Shown: piece after piece, positions 8,785 through 15,770 of the stretch
How positions within the stretch are numbered: position 1 is the first letter of the stretch
Layout of the letters: every line of letters starts with the position of its first letter
NCBI GenBank assembly: GCA_018713105.1
Contig: DVFT01000056.1
Span: 1 to 46,319 of the forward strand
Origin: Candidatus Limivivens merdigallinarum
Lineage (GTDB): Bacteria; Bacillota; Clostridia; Lachnospirales; Lachnospiraceae
Length of the DNA stretch: 46,319 nucleotides
Reading direction: 5' to 3'
Position numbers and translations under genes: made by a program
Notes under the pieces: model-generated
Databases searched by the model: none
Told to the model about the DNA's origin: nothing
What the model saw: the letters and a program-made list of their open reading frames with translations, nothing else

Positions 8785-9636
8785 ATGGAAAAAGAAGCAG
8801 AACGGGGGCTCACAGCGTCGCAATTTGCGAAGCTTCACAATATCAGCAGAAGTACTCTTCTGTACTACGATGAGATCGGGCTTTTTGCCCCGGAGGGGAA
8901 ACGGGAGAATGGTTACCGCTACTATACCTACCGCCAAAGTCAGGCACTGGAGATGATCCTGACCTTCCGGGAACTGGACATGTCCATCGAAGAGATCAAA
9001 GAATATATGAAAAATCCTTCCCAGGAGGCTCTGCTGGCGATTTTTGACGATAAGCTGAAGGAAGTGGAACAGTCCATGAGGAGGCTTCGCGAGATGAAAC
9101 GGCTCCTCAAGAGACGAAAGGAGACTCTGCTCCAGGTACAGGATCTGGAGACAGGCATGATCGAGCAGGTGCACTGCGGGGAGGAATACCTGCTGGTCAG
9201 CCCGGCGAGAATCCAGTGGAGCCTGGAAAACGAGATCCTGTCTGTCACCGAACACGCCAGGAAATACCACAAGTACAGGCGCTATAACCACTCCTTTGGC
9301 ACCCTTCTTAGCGAGGAGGCGCTGAAAAACGAGAGGTTTGAGGAATGTGACGGATACTATACCAAGGTGGACAGACCTTTGAAAAAAGGAGAAGTATTCG
9401 TCAAACCGGCTGGAACCTACCTGAAAGCGATTTCAGTAGGCGGCTGGGACCGGCTGATGGAGACTTACCGGAACATTATGGAATACGCCAAAGAGAACGG
9501 GATCGAGTTTACGGGATATTCCTATGAGGAGGGATTGAACGAGCTGGTGGCGAGAGGGGAAGAGGAGTATGTGACGCAGATCATGATCCGGGTCAAGGAA
9601 AGGAAAAAGACGAATGAAGAAACAGGAAGTGTATGA
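8785..9636 (+). CDS. MerR-family regulator with GyrI-like effector domain
   Basis: A 283-residue protein. Residues 8-75 form the MerR winged helix-turn-helix (LTASQFAKLHNISRSTLLYY, then GYRYYTYRQ). A coiled-coil dimer helix follows at about 85-125 (LKEVEQSMRRLREMKRLLKR). The C-terminal half fits a GyrI/BmrR-type ligand-binding domain. The start has GAGGAG 8 nt upstream. It is divergent from a heterodimeric ABC exporter whose promoter has a 19-bp spacer and a central dyad, so it very likely activates that operon when it binds a toxic compound. It overlaps the downstream deacylase gene by 23 nt. Confidence 0.9.
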   Translation: MEKEAERGLTASQFAKLHNISRSTLLYYDEIGLFAPEGKRENGYRYYTYRQSQALEMILTFRELDMSIEEIKEYMKNPSQEALLAIFDDKLKEVEQSMRRLREMKRLLKRRKETLLQVQDLETGMIEQVHCGEEYLLVSPARIQWSLENEILSVTEHARKYHKYRRYNHSFGTLLSEEALKNERFEECDGYYTKVDRPLKKGEVFVKPAGTYLKAISVGGWDRLMETYRNIMEYAKENGIEFTGYSYEEGLNELVARGEEEYVTQIMIRVKERKKTNEETGSV

Positions 9637-10102
9637 GTATTTAAACCGCCGGGGCATCCGTTATGAGATCACAGAGCATGAAGCAATTTTCGATATGAAG
9701 GCTGCGGCTTTCATAGACCAGCCTTATCCAGAAGCAGATGCCAAGAATCTGTTCCTCCGGGACGATAAGAAGCAAAATTATTATCTGCTCACAGTCAAAG
9801 GTGACAAAAAAGTCAACCTGAAGGAATTTCAGAAAAACAACTGCCTGCGGCATCTGTCCTTCGCCCCGGAAACCGATCTTATGGATATCCTGGGGCTGAT
9901 TCCGGGGGCGGTCACACCCCTTGGGATCTTAAATGACCGGGAACGGAAAGTCCATGTGTTCCTGGATCGGGCTCTGTTTGCAGCCCCTGGTCTGATCGGC
10001 GTCCACCCCAATGACAACACAGCGACCGTTTGGATGCGGACAGAGGATCTGAAGGGATTGATTGAAGAGCATGGGAATCCGATTTCCATCACTGCATTTT
10101 AA
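9614..10102 (+). CDS. proX: YbaK/ProX-type aminoacyl-tRNA deacylase (prolyl-tRNA editing)
   Basis: A 162-residue single-domain protein of the YbaK/ProRS-insertion superfamily. Conserved pieces include DAKNLFLRDDKKQNYYL, the Lys of VKGDKKVNLK, LGLIPGAVTPLGILND and GVHPNDNTATV. Family members free-standing like this (ProXp-ala, PrdX) clear Ala-tRNA(Pro) in trans. It starts inside the last 23 nt of the MerR gene and shares its transcript. It is curious that the proS gene at 41076 also carries its own insertion editing domain. Substrate assignment rests on family resemblance only. Confidence 0.88.
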   Translation: MKKQEVYEYLNRRGIRYEITEHEAIFDMKAAAFIDQPYPEADAKNLFLRDDKKQNYYLLTVKGDKKVNLKEFQKNNCLRHLSFAPETDLMDILGLIPGAVTPLGILNDRERKVHVFLDRALFAAPGLIGVHPNDNTATVWMRTEDLKGLIEEHGNPISITAF

Positions 10103-10113
10103 ATGCAAGAAAG

Positions 10114-10137
10114 GCGCCATGCATGTCGGCATGGCGC
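10114..10137 (-). terminator. Hairpin between convergent proX and Rpn genes, weak terminator
   Basis: GCGCCATGC (10114-10122) and GCATGGCGC (10129-10137) form a perfect 9-bp stem with a 6-nt loop. On the minus strand it is followed by CTTTCTTG, a weak T run fitting the end of the Rpn gene (stop at 10172). On the plus strand no T run follows. Confidence 0.5.
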
Positions 10138-10171
10138 TCGAAAAAAGTAGAATTATGGGAAAGCCAGATGG

Positions 10172-11065
10172 TCAAATGCTGTTGGAAACCGGGTTTGTTA
10201 TCCCGTGCTTAATTTCTTCTAATCGGTTCTCTGTAATTCCAGTTCCCAGAAGGATCTGCGCATCTGTGAACCCATGTTTAAGCATCGTTCTGACTGTATG
10301 CTCTGTTCCTTGTTGGATTCCTTGCTGGATTCCCTGTTGAATTCCACGCGTAATACCTTCTTCGACTCCTTCACGGAAAATCTTCTCCGACACTTCACAC
10401 ATTTCCGCATACCCTCCTTCTTCACATTTCAGATAATGGATTCTCAGTGACAAATCTCCCTGACTCATGTCCTGTGGGTCGGTTGTCTTAAAATACTGCA
10501 TCAGCTTGGCAGTTGGAGACCCATCGTCTACCGCTGCGTTCACATACAGAATACGCTGCCCGTCCTCATAGGGGACTGCCGTATTTTCAAAGTGTTTTCT
10601 CACAGGATAGACGGTATGGTTTGCTTCCCACAAATCGGTTTCACTGATGTAGATGAGATAGACATCCGGCAGCTCTGCATAGGTTTTCCCTTTCTGAAGA
10701 TACTCACTGTCGATCATGGCGCCGTAAAAACGGGTACGTCTGGCATGGTCGATGGTATCGGAGCGCTGGATTTCCAGGTTATAAAGCTTCCCGAGACTAT
10801 CTTCAGCCAGAACATCCAGGATCGCATCATGGGACTGGATTTTTGAAATCCGGTACTGTACCCGTATCTCTTTTACCACCAGATCCTGGATACCGGTAAG
10901 GATCCGCAGGACATGCTGGCAAGCCGCCCGGTCGTTTAATGCCACAGACATGAAAACATTGCTTAATAGGTTAAACTTACGTGCCTCCGCCACACGGTGT
11001 TCACGGTCTGCAATCGCGCTGGAAGCAGATGCCTGAAAGCCCGGTGCGTTTGTCTGTTGATTCAT
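10172..11065 (-). CDS. Rpn-family PD-(D/E)XK nuclease / transposase-like protein
   Basis: A 297-residue protein of the PD-(D/E)XK nuclease family transposase group (Rpn/PDDEXK_2). The N-terminal half contains the nuclease core: ILDVLAED followed by KLYNLEIQRSD, fitting the D...E-x-Q/K catalytic pattern. Then come RTRFYGAMIDSEYLQKG and VYLIYISE, which are common in this family. The C-terminus has the helical tail seen in these proteins and a short repeat, GIQQ three times, encoded by a 12-bp DNA repeat at 10306-10345. GGAGG precedes the ATG. Some relatives promote recombination in RecA-independent ways, but the role of this one is unknown. It is a lone gene with its own promoter at 11112-11140. 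Confidence 0.85.
   Translation of the reverse strand: MNQQTNAPGFQASASSAIADREHRVAEARKFNLLSNVFMSVALNDRAACQHVLRILTGIQDLVVKEIRVQYRISKIQSHDAILDVLAEDSLGKLYNLEIQRSDTIDHARRTRFYGAMIDSEYLQKGKTYAELPDVYLIYISETDLWEANHTVYPVRKHFENTAVPYEDGQRILYVNAAVDDGSPTAKLMQYFKTTDPQDMSQGDLSLRIHYLKCEEGGYAEMCEVSEKIFREGVEEGITRGIQQGIQQGIQQGTEHTVRTMLKHGFTDAQILLGTGITENRLEEIKHGITNPVSNSI
10306..10345 (-). repeat. 12-bp in-frame tandem repeat in the Rpn-type gene
   Basis: Three and a third copies of a 12-bp unit (TTCCTTGTTGGA, TTCCTTGCTGGA, TTCCCTGTTGAA on the plus strand) encode GIQQ repeats. Copy number changes would keep the frame. Confidence 0.8.
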
Positions 11066-11111
11066 AAAATTCCTCCAACTTTATCAGTTGAGGAAGGGGT
11101 TCCGTGAAGGT

Positions 11112-11140
11112 AGGATAACATCTTTCTGATAGAAATTCAA
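11112..11140 (-). promoter_or_regulatory. SigmaA-type promoter for the Rpn-type gene
   Basis: On the minus strand, TTGAAT (11135-11140), 17 bp, TATCCT (11112-11117). It lies 47 bp upstream of the start codon at 11065. Confidence 0.6.
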
Positions 11141-11154
11141 GAGACAGAAACTTA

Positions 11155-11191
11155 GTGTGCTGTACAGTCGAAGGTGAACAGTACAGCACAC
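11155..11191 (-). terminator. Hairpin after the anti-sigma gene
   Basis: GTGTGCTGTAC (11155-11165) pairs perfectly with GTACAGCACAC (11181-11191). It lies downstream of the minus-strand anti-sigma stop at 11243 and upstream of the Rpn promoter. There is no strong T run, so it may be a transcript-end or processing structure rather than a classical terminator. Confidence 0.45.
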
Positions 11192-11242
11192 GATTCAATA
11201 AGAAAAATAGAATGGTCTTTTCGGAGTGGGTAGCTTCGTACC

Positions 11243-12700
11243 TTATTCCTCCAGCGAAACCTCCGTATGGAACACACAGTTTTCCATCAAAAGATCTTTG
11301 AATGTCTGTCCATCCGCCAGATTTTTATTCCCTCCCGGCGCCGTCCAATATTGCCCTTTTAATTCATCCATCCACTGCATATAGTCACAGATAAAGATAT
11401 CTACTGTGGAGACGTCCGCCCCATTGATAGCTACCGTATTCGTGGGACCACCGCTGCCAGAACTTAAGAGATTGCCGTCTGCATCCAGAATGGCGGCGTA
11501 ATAATCATAGCTATGGACGGTGTCGGGATAGGTGTCGTAGAGAGTAATCTCAAAGGGAGTCTTCACAATCTTTTCAATACCGATTCCCTGTTCATTGGTT
11601 TCGTTCAGCTCGATTGTCTGGGTTCCGGAAGGGTTCTTAGTGACATTGAGTGTAAAATGCCAGGGACCATCATACCAGAAATGTTCATAGCTATTCGGAT
11701 ACTTGCTAAGCTCCGGATACTGTGCATACCAGTCTATCATATAATCATGCCATTCTTCATCAGACATAGCGCTTTCCTCTTCTGCTGTCTTGCTTCGTTC
11801 GGGCAGATCGGGGGTTGTGAAATAACCGATGATCTGGTCAAGGGAAAGATCCAGAGTAAAGGAATCCGGAATCTCTGCAGTTTCTACATATTTGTCAAGA
11901 GTATCGAGAGTGATGGTGTCGTCCCACTCTTCTCCATTTGCTAAAGCTTCCTCCCGTGCCTGGTCGTACTTTTCATAATTATAGACTTTTTGATTCAAGT
12001 CAATGCGGAACATTCCGGCATAGGTAGAATCATCAAGCAAATCTCCTTCCAAGTTCAGACTACCATTTATCATGGTCGGATTGAAGCTGTAAGTTTCTGT
12101 GGTCATGATCGAAAAAGATGGAGTTTTCTCAGGAAACGGTTCATCAGCCTCCATGACAAAGGATACATAGAGCGCCTGATCGTTGCAGTAAATCTCAGAA
12201 AGGGTGAAGGTCAAGCCGTCAGCCGTCCTGGAATATTCCGCTGGGACTGCGTAATCTGAAGCCGTACCATCGGTGGCCTTTTCTGTCCCGGCATCTGTTC
12301 CGTTTCCGGTTTCCTCCGCATTGACTGCCTGAACGTCTGTCTCCGAGATCAAGCTGTCTGCGCCGTTGGCTGTCTCCGTATTGCTTTCTATTTCAGTCAC
12401 AGCAGCATCGGTCTCCGTCTCCGCGAGTACAGTGGCGACGGAATCAAAATCTCCCTGGTAACCGAAATGATCCTGCATAGTCTCAAAAACGTGCCCAATC
12501 AGCGGAAGCTTTGCCGCCATGGCAGGATTGGCGGCGAGGAAGAGAAAGCCGCCTGCGAAGACTGCAGCCGTGGCGGTACAGCCAGTCACCAATTTACGGA
12601 AGCGTTTGCGTTTATGTTCTCTGTATACTTGCGCCATACTCTCCTCCACAACACGGTCTAATTCTTTGGGAATTGGAATATCCTGAAAATCTTTCTTCAT
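11243..12700 (-). CDS. DUF4179 anti-sigma-like membrane protein
   Basis: 485 residues from ATG 12700 (MKKDFQDIPIPKELDRVVEESM). The ATG at 12709 touches the GGAGG site, so the second ATG, 9 nt from it, is the better start. Residues 1-35 are a cytoplasmic segment typical of these proteins. One membrane helix follows (about 38-60, TGCTATAAVFAGGFLFLAA), and the rest, beginning with an acidic Thr-rich linker, would lie outside the cell. DUF4179 proteins are regularly encoded after ECF sigma factors and are thought to hold them inactive. The gene overlaps the sigma factor gene by 89 nt. What signal the large extracellular part senses is unknown. Confidence 0.85.
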   Translation of the reverse strand: MKKDFQDIPIPKELDRVVEESMAQVYREHKRKRFRKLVTGCTATAAVFAGGFLFLAANPAMAAKLPLIGHVFETMQDHFGYQGDFDSVATVLAETETDAAVTEIESNTETANGADSLISETDVQAVNAEETGNGTDAGTEKATDGTASDYAVPAEYSRTADGLTFTLSEIYCNDQALYVSFVMEADEPFPEKTPSFSIMTTETYSFNPTMINGSLNLEGDLLDDSTYAGMFRIDLNQKVYNYEKYDQAREEALANGEEWDDTITLDTLDKYVETAEIPDSFTLDLSLDQIIGYFTTPDLPERSKTAEEESAMSDEEWHDYMIDWYAQYPELSKYPNSYEHFWYDGPWHFTLNVTKNPSGTQTIELNETNEQGIGIEKIVKTPFEITLYDTYPDTVHSYDYYAAILDADGNLLSSGSGGPTNTVAINGADVSTVDIFICDYMQWMDELKGQYWTAPGGNKNLADGQTFKDLLMENCVFHTEVSLEE

Positions 12701-13220
12701 AAAGTTCATCCTCCTTCAATAATGTCCTAAGCTCGGTTTTCGCACGGTTCAAATAGGCTTTGACAGAACCCTCCGGGATTTCCATAATTTCTGCGATTTC
12801 ACGGATTTTCAGATCGTCGAAATATTTGAGGATCAGCACCATCCGGTATTTTTCGGACAGCATTCCCATTGCGCGGTACAGATCCATCCGTTCTTCCGTG
12901 GAAATGGAAGATTCGCAGTCCTTGACAGGAACGTTGTCAATGGAATCCATGGCGGGATGTTTGCGGCAGTAATCTTTGGCGGCATTGATCAGGATCCTAG
13001 TGATCCAGGTCTTGAAATATGCCGGTTCTTTCAGCGTATGGATGGCGCGGAAACCGTTGAGAATACAGTCGCCTACGATATCCAGGGCGCTCTGCTGGTC
13101 TTTCACATACAGCCATGCAGTGCGGTAGAGGGTTTCCTTATATAGCTCGATTAACTCCCCATATGCGTTGGCATTCCCGTGTTTTGCTTTTCGTGCTAAT
13201 TTTTCCACCTCTTTATCCAC
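12612..13220 (-). CDS. ECF-type RNA polymerase sigma factor
   Basis: About 202 residues. Sigma region 2 is near residues 20-90 (AYGELIELYKETLYRTAWLY, FKTWITRILINAAKDY), and region 4 near 115-170 (LSEKYRMVLILKYFDDL, REIAEIMEIPEGSVKAYLNR). GTG 13220 is preferred as start because AGGTG lies 7 nt upstream; an in-frame ATG at 13235 has no ribosome site. The C-terminus runs 89 nt into the anti-sigma gene, adding a tail of about 30 residues rich in Ser, Arg and Gly that does not look like sigma sequence. The pair forms a classic sigma/anti-sigma switch. A sigma-dependent autopromoter was not recognised. Confidence 0.9.
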   Translation of the reverse strand: MDKEVEKLARKAKHGNANAYGELIELYKETLYRTAWLYVKDQQSALDIVGDCILNGFRAIHTLKEPAYFKTWITRILINAAKDYCRKHPAMDSIDNVPVKDCESSISTEERMDLYRAMGMLSEKYRMVLILKYFDDLKIREIAEIMEIPEGSVKAYLNRAKTELRTLLKEDELYEERFSGYSNSQRIRPCCGGEYGASIQRT

Positions 13221-13249
13221 GAAAATACACCTCATTTCTGTAATTTATT

Positions 13250-13463
13250 CCCGCGGGTTTTTGACTTTTGCAGGACACGAATCAAGCGGACATAGCTTTC
13301 TGTCCATTTGGCGGAGCTGTATGCCGGCGACACATATTTTATGTCGACCAAAATAAAACACAGACCTACCGCAAGAATAAGTGCCCTTCGGGTGCCAATA
13401 CCCTGCAGCCATGCAGCGCTGCAAATTTGATGTTCCGTAGCTTTCCGCGGGGTTTTTGGCTTT
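13250..13463. repeat. Degenerate palindromic repeat region flanked by short direct repeats
   Basis: Related 19-nt sequences (CCGCGGGTTTTTGACTTT at 13251 and CCGCGGGGTTTTTGGCTTT at 13445) flank about 175 bp rich in small hairpins, including GGACA...TGTCC (13288-13305) and GTGCCC-TTCG-GGTGCC-like (13381-13396). The GGACAT...TGTCC-x-TTTGGCG core resembles the palindrome at 23487-23547. It forms the 5' region of the sigma factor transcript. An open frame on the minus strand here looks accidental. Confidence 0.5.
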
Positions 13464-13643
13464 CCATGCATGCTTTGGAATTACACTTATTAGACAGGAG
13501 AGAAAGGGAAAAGGTTACATAGATTTAAGGATAGTATAAGCGAAAAAACAATAACCGGTAAAGAGGCAAACCACTGGTTAAAAAATTCACAAAAATGCAT
13601 TTAAATCATTAAAAAAAATATGCAGAATATCCAAAAAAGAAGG
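13464..13643. other. AT-rich intergenic stretch
   Basis: The end of the 13236-13643 gap before the riboswitch promoter. It is rich in A runs and lacks a credible gene or RNA motif. Confidence 0.4.
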
Positions 13644-13672
13644 TTGACCATTCCCCCAAAACATGCTATTCT
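13644..13672 (+). promoter_or_regulatory. SigmaA-type promoter of the glycine cleavage operon
   Basis: TTGACC (13644-13649), 17 bp, TATTCT (13667-13672). Transcription would start near 13679, about 40 nt before the first glycine aptamer. Confidence 0.75.
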
Positions 13673-13716
13673 GAACGTAACAAAGAGATACAAACTACAT
13701 AAGTTCGGAAGAAGAA

Positions 13717-13880
13717 TCTGGGAGAGATCATCAAAAGGATGGCGCCGAAGGGGCAAAACTCTCAGGCAAAAAGACCAGATTTGGACGAAACTCTGGAGAG
13801 AACTTTGGTCACCAACGAAGTAATTCCTTTTGACGCAGAAGCACCCAGGAGGAAGAATCTTTCAGGTAAAAGGACAGAGA
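13717..13880 (+). ncRNA. Tandem glycine riboswitch
   Basis: Two glycine aptamers in a row. The first shows GGGAGAG, GGCGCCGAAGGGGCAA and CTCTCAGGCAAAAAGACC (13719-13779). The second shows CTCTGGAGAG, CACCAACGAAG and TTTCAGGTAAAAGGACAGAG (13791-13880). These are the conserved blocks of the class, and the order is the usual cooperative pair. Directly after it comes a strong terminator and, further on, gcvT. Glycine binding is known to prevent termination in such arrangements and so turns on the cleavage system. Confidence 0.95.
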
Positions 13881-13924
13881 GATACCGGCAAGTATTTTGC
13901 TTGCCCTGTATCTCTCTGTTTTTT
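13876..13924 (+). terminator. Riboswitch expression-platform terminator
   Basis: AGAGAGATAC (13876-13885) pairs with GTATCTCTCT (13908-13917), with an inner GGCAAG/CTTGCC pairing, followed by six T (13919-13924). The 5' arm overlaps the last bases of aptamer two, which allows the on/off switch. Confidence 0.9.
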
Positions 13925-13929
13925 GTGCG

Positions 13930-14175
13930 ATAAGCCCGTCGGGCAGCCGCAAGGATGGGCAAGCTTGCTTGCACAGCCATGCGGATATCCGACGGGCAAC
14001 GGACAGCGAGCGGCAAAAGCCGCGAGATGAGCGGTCGGGCAGCCGCAAGGATGGGCAAGCTTGCTTGCACAGCCATGCGGATATCTGACGGGCAACGGCA
14101 CTGAACGTCCGGTGGACGTTCGCTTAGCGCCGACCGTAGCGGAGCGAAGACCAGCGAGCGGCAAAAGCCGCGAGC
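13930..14175. repeat. Palindromic repeat cluster with two 65-bp direct copies
   Basis: Copies at 13938-14002 and 14034-14098 (start GTCGGGCAGCCGCAAGGATG) match at 64 of 65 bases. Each folds on itself, with an AAGCTTGCTTG centre and GTCGG/CCGAC ends. A 23-nt block, CAGCGAGCGGCAAAAGCCGC plus GAG, occurs at 14004 and again at 14152. Before the second block lies an insert with a perfect hairpin, GAACGTCC-GGT-GGACGTTC (14103-14121). The cluster begins right after the riboswitch terminator. Its first 30 nt recur after the proS T-box terminator at 40972. Confidence 0.85.
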
Positions 14176-14214
14176 TGTTCGTAGGACAAACACTTTTCAG
14201 TAAAGGAGGACAAC

Positions 14215-15300
14215 ATGGAAAAAACGACACCCTTGTATGAGAAACATCTGGAAGCAGGCGGGAAGATGGTTCCCTTCGCTGGTTATCTCCTGCCGGTTCA
14301 GTACCCGTTAGGGGTAATCGGAGAGCATAAGGCGGTCCGCACTGCCTGCGGGCTCTTCGATGTATCCCACATGGGGGAGATCACGCTGAAGGGGAAAGAC
14401 GCGCTGAAGAATCTGAACCATCTTTTGACCAACGATTACACAAATATGTATGACGGGCAGGCAAGATACAGCCCCATGTGCAACGAGAACGGCGGGGTGG
14501 TGGATGACCTGATCGTCTACAAAGTCAAGGATGAGGATTATTTCATCGTGGTCAATGCGGCGAACAAAGATAAGGACTATGAATGGATGAAAGCCCATGT
14601 GAGCGGAGAAGCGGAGCTTTCCGATATTTCGGACCAGGTGGCGCAGATCGCCCTGCAGGGACCGAAAAGCGAGGAAATCCTTAAGAAGCTCGTTCCCGAA
14701 GAGCAGATTCCCGAGAAATATTACAGCGCCGTCTTTGGGGGCAAGATCCAGGGAATGGACTGCATCATCTCCAGAACCGGGTATACGGGAGAGGATGGAT
14801 TCGAGTTCTACTGTCATGCCAAGGACGCAGGAGCGCTCTGGGATCTCCTTCTTCGGACCGGCAAGGACGAAGGATTGGTTCCCTGCGGGCTGGGCGCCAG
14901 GGATACCCTGAGACTGGAAGCTGCCATGCCGCTGTACGGTCATGAGATGAACGACGAAGTGAGCCCCAGGGAAACCGGGCTTGGCATATTTGTCAAAATG
15001 GAGAAGGAAGACTTCATTGGGAAAAAGGCGCTGGAAGAGAAGGGAACCCCTGCAAGAAAGCGGATCGGTCTTAAGGTCACAGGACGGGGAATCATCCGGG
15101 AAGAAGCTCCCATTTATATAGAAGGAAAACAGGTGGGAATGAGTACCTCCGGTACCCATGCTCCCTATCTGGGCTATCCCATCGCTATGGCTCTGGTGGA
15201 GAAGGACTGCTGCAAGGTAGGAGATACCGTCCAGGCGGAGGTCCGGGGAAGAAAGATTGATGCGGAGGTTGTAAAGCTTCCATTTTATAAGAAAGCTTAA
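14215..15300 (+). CDS. gcvT: Aminomethyltransferase (glycine cleavage T protein)
   Basis: A 361-residue protein, the normal length for GcvT. It carries the family folate-binding and aminomethyl-transfer regions: TPLYEKHLEAGGKMVPFAGY at the N-terminus, CGLFDVSHMGEI, and near residue 228 the LGARDTLRLEAAMPLYGHEM signature. It moves the aminomethyl group from lipoyl-GcvH to tetrahydrofolate, releasing ammonia and making 5,10-methylene-THF. AAAGGAGGA precedes the ATG. It is the first gene of a six-gene operon under the glycine riboswitch, separated from it by the repeat cluster. Confidence 0.97.
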   Translation: MEKTTPLYEKHLEAGGKMVPFAGYLLPVQYPLGVIGEHKAVRTACGLFDVSHMGEITLKGKDALKNLNHLLTNDYTNMYDGQARYSPMCNENGGVVDDLIVYKVKDEDYFIVVNAANKDKDYEWMKAHVSGEAELSDISDQVAQIALQGPKSEEILKKLVPEEQIPEKYYSAVFGGKIQGMDCIISRTGYTGEDGFEFYCHAKDAGALWDLLLRTGKDEGLVPCGLGARDTLRLEAAMPLYGHEMNDEVSPRETGLGIFVKMEKEDFIGKKALEEKGTPARKRIGLKVTGRGIIREEAPIYIEGKQVGMSTSGTHAPYLGYPIAMALVEKDCCKVGDTVQAEVRGRKIDAEVVKLPFYKKA

Positions 15301-15375
15301 TGCAAGCAGCCAACGCATATGTTCGATGAATTAGCTTATAGCACTAAACAGTTACAAAATCAGGAGGAATGAATC

Positions 15376-15753
15376 ATGAATTACCCGAAAGAATTATGTT
15401 ATGTAAAATCCCATGAGTGGGTGAAAAAGGAAGACGGAACCGTTTTGATCGGAATCACAGACTATGCCCAGGATGCCCTTGGCGATCTGGTGTTTGTCAA
15501 TCTCCCGGAGGTAGGAGATGAGGTTGTGATGGGAGAGGCATTTGCAGATGTGGAATCGGTAAAAGCCGTATCCGATGTGTACTCTCCGGTCAGCGGCGTG
15601 GTGAAGGAAATCAATGAAGCTCTTTTGGACCAGCCGGAATTGATCAACGAGAATCCTTATGAGGCGTGGTTCATCCGTGTGGAACAGATTACGGAGGAAG
15701 AGGAGTACATGAACGCAGAGGAATACCAGGAATTTGCTGAGAGCGAAGAGTAG
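15376..15753 (+). CDS. gcvH: Glycine cleavage H protein (lipoyl carrier)
   Basis: A 125-residue lipoyl-domain protein. The lipoylated residue is Lys63 in VESVKAVSD. The N-terminal YVKSHEWVK and the [19 protein letters not shown] strand are standard for the family. It carries the aminomethyl group from P protein to T protein and then electrons to lipoamide dehydrogenase. AGGAGGA lies upstream. The nearby lipoate ligase gene probably loads its lipoate. Confidence 0.97.
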   Translation: MNYPKELCYVKSHEWVKKEDGTVLIGITDYAQDALGDLVFVNLPEVGDEVVMGEAFADVESVKAVSDVYSPVSGVVKEINEALLDQPELINENPYEAWFIRVEQITEEEEYMNAEEYQEFAESEE

Positions 15754-15770
15754 AAAGACGGAGGTATCCT

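Noticed and set aside
13232-13471. 79-codon minus-strand frame upstream of the sigma factor
   Set aside because: It lies across the palindromic block, has no convincing ribosome site, and its sequence follows the hairpins.
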